Origin: an uncultured Bacilli bacterium
GTDB taxonomy: Bacteria; Bacillota_I; Bacilli_A; RF39; UBA660
DNA length: 34,177 nucleotides
Direction: 5' to 3'
Assembly (NCBI GenBank): GCA_934089275.1
Contig: CAKOJJ010000017.1
Span: 1 to 34,177 of the forward strand
Shown: positions 1 to 8,026 of the stretch, piece by piece
How the letters are laid out: each line of letters opens with the position of its first letter
Position numbering within the stretch: position 1 is the stretch's first letter
Notes under the pieces: generated by a model
What the model was told of the DNA's origin: nothing
The model's input: only the letters and a program-made list of their open reading frames with translations
The model's database searches: none
Made by a program: the position numbers and the translations under genes

Positions 1-397
<397 letters not shown>

Positions 398-451
398 AAT
401 AATTTATTATTTAAGTTTAATCTAGCTACTCAATTTCTTGACATTTTACTT

Positions 452-465
452 AGTTTTCAAAGATC
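452..465 (-). promoter_or_regulatory. rRNA leader boxA-like element
   Basis: The minus strand reads GATCTTTGAAAACT, which matches the boxA-like sequence commonly found in Firmicutes rRNA leaders, about 55 bases before the 16S 5' end. BoxA is the site for Nus-factor antitermination of rRNA transcription. The match is by motif only. Confidence 0.65.
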
Positions 466-499
466 GTTTTTGCAAGGTCGTTTTGACCAGTGCATTAGT

Positions 500-528
500 A
501 ATATATCAAATTTTAAATTTATTGTCAA
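500..528 (-). promoter_or_regulatory. rRNA promoter P1
   Basis: On the minus strand TTGACA (528-523) is followed after exactly 17 bases by TATATT (505-500), with a TGA extended -10. An A-tract, AAAAAAAGTG, lies directly upstream and could act as an UP element. The predicted start near 493 gives a leader of about 95 bases before 16S rRNA. Confidence 0.85.
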
Positions 529-613
529 CACTTTTTTTGACATTTTTTTAATTTGATATTTACACCTTTTTTTGTGCCTCACTTTACATCTTTTTTGCTG
601 AGTCACGATATTG

Positions 614-642
614 ATTTTATCGTACTTTTCAGTAGTTGTCAA
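614..642 (-). promoter_or_regulatory. rRNA promoter P2
   Basis: On the minus strand TTGACA (642-637), a 17-base spacer and TAAAAT (619-614). It has the same A-tract plus GTATTG context as P1 and P3 and lies 114 bases upstream of P1. Confidence 0.8.
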
Positions 643-714
643 TACTTTTTTTAAAAACTTTTTTAAAATTATTTATTGACACTTTTTGATGTCTTCTTTC
701 GAAGCACAGTTAAT

Positions 715-743
715 AATATACACTCTATTTTTATAAAATGCAA
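715..743 (-). promoter_or_regulatory. rRNA promoter P3
   Basis: On the minus strand TTGCAT (743-738), a 17-base spacer and TATATT (720-715), preceded by AAAAAAAGTG as in P1. It is the farthest upstream of three tandem promoters and lies downstream of the terminator at 814-839. The stretch 398-813 therefore holds leader and promoters; I see no gene in it. Confidence 0.72.
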
Positions 744-813
744 CACTTTTTTTACATTTTTTTAAAATTTGTTGTTTTTTTGCATTTTACCCTATATTCT
801 ATGGTCAATTCGC

Positions 814-839
814 AAAAAAAATTACAGATTTTCTGCAAT
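814..839 (-). terminator. Intrinsic terminator of the Ntdp-type gene
   Basis: The minus strand forms an 8-bp hairpin (arms ATTGCAGA and TCTGTAAT, loop AAA, one G-U pair) followed by eight T. The stop codon of the upstream gene lies in the second arm. It separates that gene from the rRNA promoters. Confidence 0.85.
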
Positions 840-1358
840 TTTTATATACTTTTCATAATATTCATTTACGATATTTCTATCAAACGGTCCCTTGTTTGCT
901 CTTTTCAATTCTATCAAAGAACTTAACTCACTTTTAACAATCTCATCTAATTCATCTGAATAGTGCATAATTTTCTTATGATAATTATATTCATTTTTAT
1001 CTAAAATTTTAAATCCACCATCTGGGAACACTCTCAAATCAAGATCATAATCAATATATTTTATAATTTTATCATCTATTAAATATGGTGTTGCAATATT
1101 ACAATAATAAAACAAACCTTGTTTTTTAAATTGCGCTAATACATTAAACCACCTATTTTTGTAAAAAAACATTATTGCCGGTTCTTTTGTCTTTCGTGTT
1201 GAACCATCACTATCCGTTATTGTAGTCTTATAATCTCCACAAACAATATAATCATCTTTTATATCTAATATAGTAATTCGATCTGATGTGCTATTTATTT
1301 TGCCGTTGTGTTTATAGCAATGTAATTCTAGATTATCTCCTACTTTTAATTCATTCAT
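822..1358 (-). CDS. DUF402 / Ntdp-type nucleoside tri- and diphosphate phosphatase
   Basis: This 178-residue cytoplasmic protein has the length and layout of the DUF402 family, which includes Bacillus YgaC and the characterised staphylococcal nucleoside tri-/diphosphatase Ntdp. Visible family features are the tract around YYCNIATPY (about residue 85), the acidic YIDYDLDLRVFPDG segment that corresponds to the conserved metal-binding acidic residues, and a second acidic segment LDKNEYNYH. The start at 1358 is supported by GGTGAT about 3 bases upstream of ATG. A TATAAT box at 1378-1383 is a possible own promoter, but its -35 is weak, so read-through from pgk-tpiA past an imperfect terminator is also possible. 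Family assignment is fairly sure; the exact substrate is inferred from the family. Confidence 0.8.
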   Translation of the reverse strand: MNELKVGDNLELHCYKHNGKINSTSDRITILDIKDDYIVCGDYKTTITDSDGSTRKTKEPAIMFFYKNRWFNVLAQFKKQGLFYYCNIATPYLIDDKIIKYIDYDLDLRVFPDGGFKILDKNEYNYHKKIMHYSDELDEIVKSELSSLIELKRANKGPFDRNIVNEYYEKYIKIAENL

Positions 1359-1392
1359 ACTATCACCGCTGTAATCAATTATACAACATCAT

Positions 1393-1421
1393 TAAAGAAA
1401 ACTCCAAATTATTTGAAGTTT
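1393..1421 (-). terminator. Probable terminator after tpiA
   Basis: Minus-strand hairpin of AAACTTCAAA with TTTGGAGTTT (one T-G pair, short loop), followed by the interrupted T-run TTTTCTTT. The hairpin begins at the tpiA stop codon. The broken T-run makes partial read-through plausible. Confidence 0.6.
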
Positions 1422-2113
1422 CATATTTTTAATTTGTCTAATATTGTATTTAACTTTTCAGTATCCAAAGCATTAGAAGATAATATATATCCGTCTAAAG
1501 GTAAATCATCTAGTTTTTCAATTACATTTTCATTTACTCCACCGCCATAAATGATTGCATGGTTGATATTTCTTTCTATTAAATAATCTTTTATCTTGTT
1601 TATTACTTTCTTTAAATGTTCTTTATCAATATTGGCCATTGCATCTTCCGTTCCAATTAAATAGTTTGGTTCAAATGCTATTACTATGTATTTACAGCTG
1701 GCCGGTATAGCTTCAAGTTGTTCTTCAATATTTGTTAATTCCTTATCATTTTGATAATCATCTAAAGATTCATCAACACAATAAATTGGAGTCATGTCAT
1801 TATCAATAACATTTTGTAGTTTCATCTTAAAATCTTTAACATCTTCATGAAAATATTTTTTTCTTTCAGAATGACCAACAAGTACATATTTTACGCCTAA
1901 GCATTTCAATCCCTTGGCACACACTTCTCCAGTATAGCTTCCTTTAGAATATTTTGAAACATCTTGACTACCTAAATAATAACCACCTCTGCTAAAAAAT
2001 ATTAAATATGGATATTGTGGCAGTACAATTACTTTTTTATTATGAATTATTTGTTCATATTCTAAGATACTATTTTTCGTTAAATTCATTTTTAAGTTAA
2101 GTACTAATATCAT
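1421..2113 (-). CDS. tpiA: Triosephosphate isomerase, divergent
   Basis: TpiA interconverts dihydroxyacetone phosphate and glyceraldehyde 3-phosphate in glycolysis. The 230-residue protein (usual length about 250) keeps the catalytic set: Lys8 in NLKMN, His81 in VGHSERK and Glu148 in AFEPN, plus YGGGVN near residue 189. It departs from the family at phosphate-binding positions. The C-terminal loop, normally VGGASL, reads LSSNALD (211-217), and loop 6 reads EPNYLIGTE instead of EPVWAIGTG. Its ATG overlaps the pgk stop as ATGA, so the two are probably translationally coupled. It ends with TGA. I am confident of the family; full activity is less certain because of the phosphate-loop changes. Confidence 0.87.
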   Translation of the reverse strand: MILVLNLKMNLTKNSILEYEQIIHNKKVIVLPQYPYLIFFSRGGYYLGSQDVSKYSKGSYTGEVCAKGLKCLGVKYVLVGHSERKKYFHEDVKDFKMKLQNVIDNDMTPIYCVDESLDDYQNDKELTNIEEQLEAIPASCKYIVIAFEPNYLIGTEDAMANIDKEHLKKVINKIKDYLIERNINHAIIYGGGVNENVIEKLDDLPLDGYILSSNALDTEKLNTILDKLKI

Positions 2114-3267
2114 AGGTTTTCCTCAAAACATTGTATTTTTTCATCTGTTATATATTCAAGTGTTGCTCCTCCACCAGTAGACAGAAAGTCAAAACCATCA
2201 GCTAAATTAAATTTATTAATTGAACTAACTGCGTCTCCTCCACCAGCAATCGTTATAGCTTTTGATTGAGATAGTATAGCTAGTACTTCTTGTGTGCCAG
2301 TCGCAAATCTTTCATCTTCATATAATCCCATAGTGCCATTTATAAATATGGTTGCAGATTGATTTATAAATGATTGATATTCTTTTATAGTTTTATCTCC
2401 TATATCATAAATGATATCATTATCTTTTACCTCTTTAATGTTACAAGTAATTACTTTATCATTACTCAAAACAGTTACATCATCTGGTAAAATAATTTTA
2501 TCAGCATATATATCAGTTATATCTTTAACATTAGCCAAAGCTTCTTCATTTAATAAGGAAGCACCTATGTTATATCCTTTAGCCTTTAAAAATGTATTAG
2601 CGATGCCACCTCCAACTAAAAGATAATCGCACTTCTTTAACAAGGATTTAATTAAATCTATTTTATCATCTACCTTAGCTCCACCCATAATAACAGTAAA
2701 TGGATGTTTTATATTACTTCCAATAATAGGTTTTAATCCTTCAAGTTCTTTTTGAAAAAGCAATCCATAATATGAATCTAAATATTTAGAAATACCATAA
2801 TTAGACGCATGCTTTCTATGGCTTGTTCCAAATGCATCGTTTACAAATATCTCTCCTGCACTTGCCCAAAATTTTGCTAACTCTAAATCACATTTACTTT
2901 CTTTTTTATCTGGATAGTCCATATATCTAGTGTTTTCAAGTAAAACTAGTTGATGCTCATCTAATATATTTGGTATTTTAGAATCAACTGGATTTTCAAC
3001 AAAAATTATTTCCTTATTTAGTAGTTTACTTAATCTTTCACAGACAACTTTTAAAGAATTAGTTTTTAAATCATCTTCCGTTTTTATTTTGCCAAGATGA
3101 CTCATCATTAGTATATGACAATTATTATTTAATAAATAATTTATTGTTTCTAAAGACTTTACTATTTTAGTATCATCTAAAATAACACCATTTTTTATAG
3201 TTACATTTAAATCTAAACGTAAAACTATTTTCTTATTTTTAATATCTATATCTTTTATATATCTCAT
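2110..3267 (-). CDS. pgk: Phosphoglycerate kinase
   Basis: Pgk transfers phosphate from 1,3-bisphosphoglycerate to ADP, an ATP-yielding step of glycolysis. The N-terminal half carries RLDLNV, MSHLGK and ENTRY, which bind the triose substrate. The C-terminal half has VIMGGAKVDDKI and the nucleotide-binding GGGDAVSS and STGGGATLEY. Reading from the third ATG at 3267 gives 385 residues. That start is chosen because AGGA lies 8 bases upstream, while the ATGs at 3276 and 3273 overlap this site. It ends in TGA, overlapping tpiA by four bases, so the two form a glycolytic pair. No gap gene is present nearby. Confidence 0.95.
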   Translation of the reverse strand: MRYIKDIDIKNKKIVLRLDLNVTIKNGVILDDTKIVKSLETINYLLNNNCHILMMSHLGKIKTEDDLKTNSLKVVCERLSKLLNKEIIFVENPVDSKIPNILDEHQLVLLENTRYMDYPDKKESKCDLELAKFWASAGEIFVNDAFGTSHRKHASNYGISKYLDSYYGLLFQKELEGLKPIIGSNIKHPFTVIMGGAKVDDKIDLIKSLLKKCDYLLVGGGIANTFLKAKGYNIGASLLNEEALANVKDITDIYADKIILPDDVTVLSNDKVITCNIKEVKDNDIIYDIGDKTIKEYQSFINQSATIFINGTMGLYEDERFATGTQEVLAILSQSKAITIAGGGDAVSSINKFNLADGFDFLSTGGGATLEYITDEKIQCFEENL

Positions 3268-3285
3268 ATTCATCATCCTACGATA

Positions 3286-3314
3286 ATTATATACAAAAAA
3301 AAGAAGAAATACAA
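3286..3314 (-). promoter_or_regulatory. Probable pgk-tpiA promoter
   Basis: Minus strand TTGTAT (3314-3309), 17-base spacer, TATAAT (3291-3286). The predicted start lies near 3279, giving an unusually short leader of about a dozen bases before the chosen ATG. The -35 lies inside the terminator hairpin of the upstream gene. Confidence 0.55.
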
Positions 3315-3330
3315 GTTATGCAATTTCTTC
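3295..3330 (-). terminator. Terminator of the GH73-like gene
   Basis: Minus-strand hairpin with arms GAAGAAAT and ATTTCTTC (8 bp, 12-base loop), followed by eight T (3302-3295). The stop codon lies in the loop. It physically overlaps the predicted pgk promoter. Confidence 0.78.
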
Positions 3331-4263
3331 CTTATTTAGCAACAAATTAGCTCCAATTACTTGTTCTTCGTAATTGTTATATTTTTTCATAGCTGTTTGA
3401 ACTAATTTAACCCAGTGTGGGCTTGCTATCTTATTACCAAAACTATCATATGTTGGGCAATACTTTCTTCCAATACTTTCAATAGATGTTAAACCTTTTT
3501 GATAATATTTAGTAGAAAGCATTCTAACATAGGATAATACCCCAAATTCTATATTATTATATTTTATGAGTCCGTTTTTTCCCATACCGCCAAATACATT
3601 GTTACAACGTAACATATATTTAACTTTATAGTACCCGGATTCACTTGCTCCTATACTTAATGCTAGAGATGTATCAACATTTGTATAAATTTGTTTAGTG
3701 TAATAGATTATAAGATTTTCTATATACTCAGCACTTCCTGTATATGGTATCCTTTTTTTGTTTACTTCTTTAGGATGTTTTTCTACATAATCATAGAAAT
3801 ATTCGACCAACCCATATAAAACATTTTTATACTTCTTTACATTTCCGTCGGCATCAAGTAAAAAGCCTACATTTGTTTTATCAAATTCTTTATCTAAATT
3901 TTTTTCATAAATATTTTTAAGATCATTTATAACATTATCATAATTTACTCCAAAAGCTTTAGATAACAATTCAATATCCGCACTATAAGTAGTAATGTAA
4001 CTATCTATATTAAATTCTTCAACAGTTACTTCCTTTTTAGGTCCAGCTAAATTAACCTCATTTTTTTTGCTTAAGGGACTTAATTCAATTATTGTACTGT
4101 AAGTTCGCAGGGGTATCGTATCTGATGAGCTATCTGCAACAGCATCATCACTAAATCCTTCAGCATTAATATGTATACCTATTGTTAATACAAATATTAC
4201 TAATATTATTAAACAACAGATTACATGCTTCCAAGGTATCTTAGAAGCCTTCATTGTGTCCAT
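3316..4263 (-). CDS. Membrane-anchored GH73-like peptidoglycan hydrolase
   Basis: This 315-residue protein begins with a short basic stretch and one membrane segment (about residues 12-31), so it is either anchored or exported. The C-terminal 140 residues look like the lysozyme-fold glucosaminidase family (GH73, LytD/FlgJ type). They contain ALSIGASESGYY with the likely catalytic Glu at about 208, then NNVFGG and a run ending HWVKLV. Such enzymes cut the glycan strands of the cell wall. The start at 4263 is set by AGAGGAGG six bases upstream; the frame is open further upstream to 4305. A strong promoter lies directly upstream and a terminator at the end, so it is a single-gene unit. Family call is by motif; the substrate bond is inferred. 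Confidence 0.72.
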   Translation of the reverse strand: MDTMKASKIPWKHVICCLIILVIFVLTIGIHINAEGFSDDAVADSSSDTIPLRTYSTIIELSPLSKKNEVNLAGPKKEVTVEEFNIDSYITTYSADIELLSKAFGVNYDNVINDLKNIYEKNLDKEFDKTNVGFLLDADGNVKKYKNVLYGLVEYFYDYVEKHPKEVNKKRIPYTGSAEYIENLIIYYTKQIYTNVDTSLALSIGASESGYYKVKYMLRCNNVFGGMGKNGLIKYNNIEFGVLSYVRMLSTKYYQKGLTSIESIGRKYCPTYDSFGNKIASPHWVKLVQTAMKKYNNYEEQVIGANLLLNKEEIA

Positions 4264-4295
4264 TCTGGTCCTCCTCTTTGCGGTCGAACGACAAT

Positions 4296-4324
4296 ATAGT
4301 ATCAAATTCTAAAAAAAAAGTCAA
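4296..4324 (-). promoter_or_regulatory. Promoter of the GH73-like gene
   Basis: Minus strand TTGACT (4324-4319), 17-base spacer, TACTAT (4301-4296) with a TGA extended -10. A small inverted repeat GTCGTTCGAC (4283-4292) sits at the predicted start site and might be an operator, though it is short. Confidence 0.78.
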
Positions 4325-4366
4325 TTTTAGTCATAACTACCATTAATTAAGATGATATATAATTTT

Positions 4367-4404
4367 ATAAAAAAATAAAGCAAGTTTTATTTAATTCTTG
4401 CTTT
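4367..4404 (-). terminator. Terminator of the 77-residue protein gene
   Basis: Minus-strand hairpin AAAGCAAG / CTTGCTTT (8 bp, 12-base loop holding the stop codon), followed by ATTTTTTT. Confidence 0.85.
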
Positions 4405-4617
4405 AAATTTCTTTTCTAAATCTTTTTTTGCTGTTTGAGTAATAACCATTTTAGCATTTTTCATTTCAATTTCAACAACCATTGAATTATCTAAAACTGT
4501 ATTATTATTCACTTCGTAAACATAGTAATACCAGTTATTGTTTTCCTCTAATTTATCGACTACGATATATTTTCTACCATTCACTAATTCTATTATATCA
4601 TCAATATTTAATCTCAT
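4387..4617 (-). CDS. Small uncharacterised protein
   Basis: I cannot assign this 76-residue protein to a named family. It has no signal peptide or membrane segment. The first half looks like a small beta-barrel with IIELVNGRKYIVVDK followed by an aromatic WYYYVYEV strand; the end is lysine-rich. The ATG at 4617 is preferred over TTG at 4623 because AAGGA lies 9 bases upstream of the ATG and only about 3 from the TTG. It follows the LysM-like gene by 13 bases and shares its terminator, so the two form a small operon. Confidence 0.7.
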   Translation of the reverse strand: MRLNIDDIIELVNGRKYIVVDKLEENNNWYYYVYEVNNNTVLDNSMVVEIEMKNAKMVITQTAKKDLEKKFKARIK

Positions 4618-4630
4618 GTTCAATAATCCT

Positions 4631-5506
4631 TTACGCTAATTTTCTTTCATTAAGTTCATTTAAATCAAATAGTTCTAAAGGAAATCTTAGTTTAACTCCA
4701 TCTAAAAAACCTCTTTTTGTAGCTATTATTTCGGATTTGACATTAGATTTTGCAGCCAATGAATCAATTGTGTCTTTGTTTGTTGAGTATAAATAAAGTA
4801 AGCGCCAATAAGCACCATTTCCATAAACAGACTCGGCTATATCAATTAATGTCATATTTCCTTTTATTTCATATTCTAAAAATGAATTATCTTTTTGATG
4901 AAAATTTTCCATAGCATTATTTGTAGTTATTAGATCTTTAACTTCTATAAGAGGTACTTCTTCTACTCCATTTTTCTTAAAAAGTTGATTTTTACTTTCA
5001 ATTATTTCTTTTGTTGCTGGATAAACAGATATCACTTCCATCAATCCTTTTGATTGATATCTTTTTTTTCGATAATAATCTAAATCTATTATAAATTCTT
5101 CATCCTTATCGAATTCTTGAGGATTCATTAGATTTATTTTTTTGCTAAGTTGTTCTAGTTCCTCAGATAGAGTTAATAGTTGTTTGTAATATAGATCCAA
5201 GGCAACTGCATAATTTTCAAAGTTCAAACGTTCTTCAGGAATTAAATTCGATAGTCTTCTGATTTCAGCAATCATTTCTTCATGTGTGCATTTGTCTAAT
5301 GATTTTGAAAACTTTAATCTATTGCTTTTTACTATGAAAATTATTTTTTCTTGAATCGCTGCCCATTTTTTTCTAACATCATTTAATTCGTTCCACTTTT
5401 TATTATATCTATCCTTAATTTGATTAATGTTAAATTCAATAGTGTTGTACGTTGCATCAAACGAAGCTTTGTGGTTTTTTAATCCAGTTGCATGAAATAA
5501 ATCCAT
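4631..5506 (-). CDS. Coiled-coil protein with C-terminal LysM-like domain
   Basis: Not recognised as a named family. The 291-residue protein has no signal peptide. Residues about 20-130 are strongly helical and charged, consistent with coiled coil. The C-terminal part (about 213-285) fits a LysM-like pattern: an opening near MTLIDIAESVYGN, then YWRLLYLYSTNKD, and a closing GVKLRFP. LysM domains usually bind N-acetylglucosamine in glycan, but in spore and envelope assembly proteins they can act inside the mother cell. AGGAGTG seven bases upstream supports the start at 5506. It heads a two-gene operon. Confidence 0.7.
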   Translation of the reverse strand: MDLFHATGLKNHKASFDATYNTIEFNINQIKDRYNKKWNELNDVRKKWAAIQEKIIFIVKSNRLKFSKSLDKCTHEEMIAEIRRLSNLIPEERLNFENYAVALDLYYKQLLTLSEELEQLSKKINLMNPQEFDKDEEFIIDLDYYRKKRYQSKGLMEVISVYPATKEIIESKNQLFKKNGVEEVPLIEVKDLITTNNAMENFHQKDNSFLEYEIKGNMTLIDIAESVYGNGAYWRLLYLYSTNKDTIDSLAAKSNVKSEIIATKRGFLDGVKLRFPLELFDLNELNERKLA

Positions 5507-5530
5507 AAACGATCACTCCTATTGTAATTA

Positions 5531-5539
5531 ATTATATCA
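5531..5539 (-). promoter_or_regulatory. Extended -10 promoter of the LysM-like gene
   Basis: The minus strand reads TGATATAAT, a consensus -10 with TGN extension, about 25 bases upstream of ATG. No good -35 is visible, as is common for extended -10 promoters. Confidence 0.6.
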
Positions 5540-5559
5540 TAATTTGAAATTTATTAAAT

Positions 5560-5589
5560 AAAAAAAGCACGGCGATTTACCATGCTTTT
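5560..5589 (-). terminator. tRNA operon terminator
   Basis: Minus-strand hairpin AAAAGCATGG / CCGTGCTTTT (10 bp with one T-G pair, 7-base loop), running straight into a T-run. It ends the tRNA-Gly/tRNA-Asn transcript. Confidence 0.88.
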
Positions 5590-5599
5590 ACTTACTAAA

Positions 5600-5675
5600 T
5601 GGCGCCCAATGTAGGACTCGAACCTACGACCTAACGGTTAACAGCCGTGCGCTCTACCGACTGAGCTAATTGGGC
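5600..5675 (-). tRNA. tRNA-Asn (anticodon GTT)
   Basis: The minus strand folds as a complete cloverleaf of 76 bases with encoded CCA. The acceptor stem pairs GCCCAAT with ATTGGGC, the anticodon loop is CTGTTAA, and the T arm is GTAGGTTCGAGTCCTAC. The outermost anticodon-stem pair appears to be a C-U mismatch. It is the second gene of a two-tRNA transcript. Confidence 0.96.
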
Positions 5676-5681
5676 ATCTTT

Positions 5682-5755
5682 TGGAGCGGATGATGGGAAT
5701 CGAACCCACGTTATCAGCTTGGAAGGCTGAAGCTCTACCATTAAACTACATCCGC
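5682..5755 (-). tRNA. tRNA-Gly (anticodon TCC)
   Basis: The minus strand gives a 74-base cloverleaf with encoded CCA. The acceptor stem pairs GCGGATG with CATCCGC, the anticodon loop is CTTCCAA, and the T arm is GTGGGTTCGATTCCCAT. It lies 6 bases upstream of tRNA-Asn on the same transcript. Confidence 0.96.
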
Positions 5756-5772
5756 TTAAGTAAGCAATTTAA

Positions 5773-5800
5773 ATTATACCATAATGATTAATAATTGCAA
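5773..5800 (-). promoter_or_regulatory. tRNA operon promoter
   Basis: Minus strand TTGCAA (5800-5795), 16-base spacer, TATAAT (5778-5773) with TGG extension. It is preceded by AAAAAAAGTA, the same A-tract context as the three rRNA promoters. The region 5801-5854 is otherwise only A/T tracts, and I see no clear terminator for tex in it. Confidence 0.82.
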
Positions 5801-5854
5801 TACTTTTTTTGAATTTTTTTTATTTTTTTTAAATTTTATGATTTTTCTAGTAAA

Positions 5855-8008
5855 TTATTCCTTAAATAGGCTTAAATTTACTTTACCTTTTTCAATATCT
5901 ACTTTATCAACATAGCATTTTATAATATCTCCAACATTTAATATATCATTTGGATTTTTAACAAATTGCTTACTCATTTTAGAGATATGCACAAGTCCAT
6001 CATCATGAAGGCCAATATCAACAAATGCTCCAAAGGAAGCAACATTTCTTACAGTTCCTTCTAATTCCATTCCTACTTTTAAATCTTCAATATGTAAAAT
6101 ATCACTTTTTAATATTGGTGCTTCCAATTCATCACGCGGATCTAACCCTGGAGATAGAAGTTCTTTAACTATGTCACTTAAAGTATATTCATCAGTATTA
6201 AGCTTTTGAACATAATCTTTAATATTTACTTCTCTTAATTTAGTTTTAAATGCCTCAGTGTTAATATCTTTGATATCTAAATTAAGTAAATTTAATAGAT
6301 TTGCAGCTATTGGATAACTTTCCGGATGGATTCCTGTTTTATCAAAAGCATTTGCTCCATCCATAACTCTTAAGAATCCAATACATTGTTCATATACTTT
6401 ATCACTTATACCTTTAATATTCTTAATTTCATCTCTGTCAGTTATTTTATTTTTTTCTTTATAATCATAAATTTTATCAATTGTTGTTTTAGTAAGACCA
6501 GAAACGTATTTTAAGATGCTTTTTGAAGCAGTATTAACATTAACACCAACCTCGTTTACAACTTTAGACACAGTAAAGTCTAAGTTTTCATTTAACTCTT
6601 TTTGATTTACATCATATTGGTATTCACCTACACCAATACTTTTTGGATCAATTTTAACAAGTTCAGAAAGTGGATCTTGTATTCTTCTGGCAATAGAAAC
6701 TGCACTTCTCTTTTCAACTTCCAAATCAGGAAATTCTTCTATTGCAAGTTTAGAAGCTGAATAAATTGATGCACCAGCCTCAGAGGTTATTACATATTTA
6801 CAATTAAGATTGTATTCTTTAATTAAATCTGCACAAAAACTTTCAGATTCTCTTGAAGCTGTTCCATTTCCAATTGAAATGATATCTACATTATATTTTT
6901 CTATTAAATTTTTTACAATAATTTTGCTTCCAACAATAGCTGCTTCACTGGCATTCTTTAAAAACGGTTTTATTACACATGAGTCAAGATAACATCCATT
7001 TTTATCAACAACAGCAAGTTTACAACCATTAACATATCCTGGATCAAAACCTAAAACAACCATACCCTTTATTGGTCTTGTTAAAAGTAAGTGTTCTAAA
7101 TTAACACCAAAAGTTTCAATTGCAAGTTTATCAGCCTTTTCAGTTAATTCGCTTCTTATTTCTCTTTCTATACTTGGAAATATTAATCTTTTACACGAGT
7201 CTTTAATCGCGTCTTCTACAACTTTAACAACAAAGGATGATGAATCTTTGATTATTTTCTTATTTAAATAAGCATAGACTTCTTCTTCATTAAAATCGAT
7301 GTTTACAGTTAGTATTTTTTCTTTTTCTCCTCTATTTATTGCAAGAACTCTGTAATGTTTAATATATTTTACAGCTTCATTGAAATCATAATACATTTCA
7401 TAAGTTTTTTTCTCGTCTTGAGCATCTTTTTTTACTTTAGATACAATGCTTCCGTTTTTATATATAAAATTACGTATTTCTTTTCGATAATAAGCATTAT
7501 CGCTTATCCATTCAGCTATGATATAGCTTGCATTTAATATAGCATCATCTGTTGTTTTTACTGATTCATTCAAATAATTTTTAGCAAGTTCTTCAAGAGA
7601 TCCTTTTTTAGGAAAAGACATAATCATTTTAGCAAGTGGTTCTAAACCTAGTTTAATTGCTTCGCTTGCTTTAGTTTTCTTCTTTTCTTTATATGGACGA
7701 TATAAATCTTCTACTTCAGTTAATTTTGTACATGCAAGTATTTGATTTTTTAATTCTTCTGTAAGAAGTCCTTTTTCATCAATTAGTCTTATTACAGCCT
7801 CTTTTCTTTCTAACAAATTATTATAATAACTATATAAATCATTTATACTTTTTATTTGATTTTCATCTAAAGCACCTGTTGCTTCTTTACGATATCTAGC
7901 GATGAAAGGAATTGTTGCTCCTTCTTCAAAAAGTTCTAACACCGTTTTTACTTGACTTACTTTTATTCCTAATTCATTCGCAAGCTCATTTATTACTAAT
8001 TCGTTCAT
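5855..8008 (-). CDS. tex: Tex family transcription accessory / RNA-binding protein
   Basis: The 717-residue protein has full Tex architecture. It has a helical N-terminal region with GATIPFIARYRKE (30-42), and a YqgF/RNase H-like domain starting near VLGFDPGYVNGCKLAVVD (318-335). Conserved GVGEYQYDV follows at 459-467, then helix-hairpin-helix segments (about 490-560) and a C-terminal S1 RNA-binding domain (about 645-715) containing GTVRNVASFGAFVDIGLHDDGL. Tex proteins bind nucleic acid and are linked to transcription and toxin expression or stress tolerance; the precise role is unclear. AAGGAG upstream supports the start. It follows the GGDEF gene by 18 bases and is probably the last gene of that operon. 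Confidence 0.95.
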   Translation of the reverse strand: MNELVINELANELGIKVSQVKTVLELFEEGATIPFIARYRKEATGALDENQIKSINDLYSYYNNLLERKEAVIRLIDEKGLLTEELKNQILACTKLTEVEDLYRPYKEKKKTKASEAIKLGLEPLAKMIMSFPKKGSLEELAKNYLNESVKTTDDAILNASYIIAEWISDNAYYRKEIRNFIYKNGSIVSKVKKDAQDEKKTYEMYYDFNEAVKYIKHYRVLAINRGEKEKILTVNIDFNEEEVYAYLNKKIIKDSSSFVVKVVEDAIKDSCKRLIFPSIEREIRSELTEKADKLAIETFGVNLEHLLLTRPIKGMVVLGFDPGYVNGCKLAVVDKNGCYLDSCVIKPFLKNASEAAIVGSKIIVKNLIEKYNVDIISIGNGTASRESESFCADLIKEYNLNCKYVITSEAGASIYSASKLAIEEFPDLEVEKRSAVSIARRIQDPLSELVKIDPKSIGVGEYQYDVNQKELNENLDFTVSKVVNEVGVNVNTASKSILKYVSGLTKTTIDKIYDYKEKNKITDRDEIKNIKGISDKVYEQCIGFLRVMDGANAFDKTGIHPESYPIAANLLNLLNLDIKDINTEAFKTKLREVNIKDYVQKLNTDEYTLSDIVKELLSPGLDPRDELEAPILKSDILHIEDLKVGMELEGTVRNVASFGAFVDIGLHDDGLVHISKMSKQFVKNPNDILNVGDIIKCYVDKVDIEKGKVNLSLFKE

Positions 8009-8026
8009 TCTTTTACTCCTTAATGT

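Noticed and set aside
2110..2113. TGA read as tryptophan (Mycoplasma code)
   Set aside because: TGA closes pgk, tpiA, mrnC, the ABC ATPase and a permease at expected lengths, and conserved Trp positions use TGG.
4482..4796. Plus-strand 104-codon frame
   Set aside because: It spans two well-supported minus-strand genes and has no ribosome binding site.
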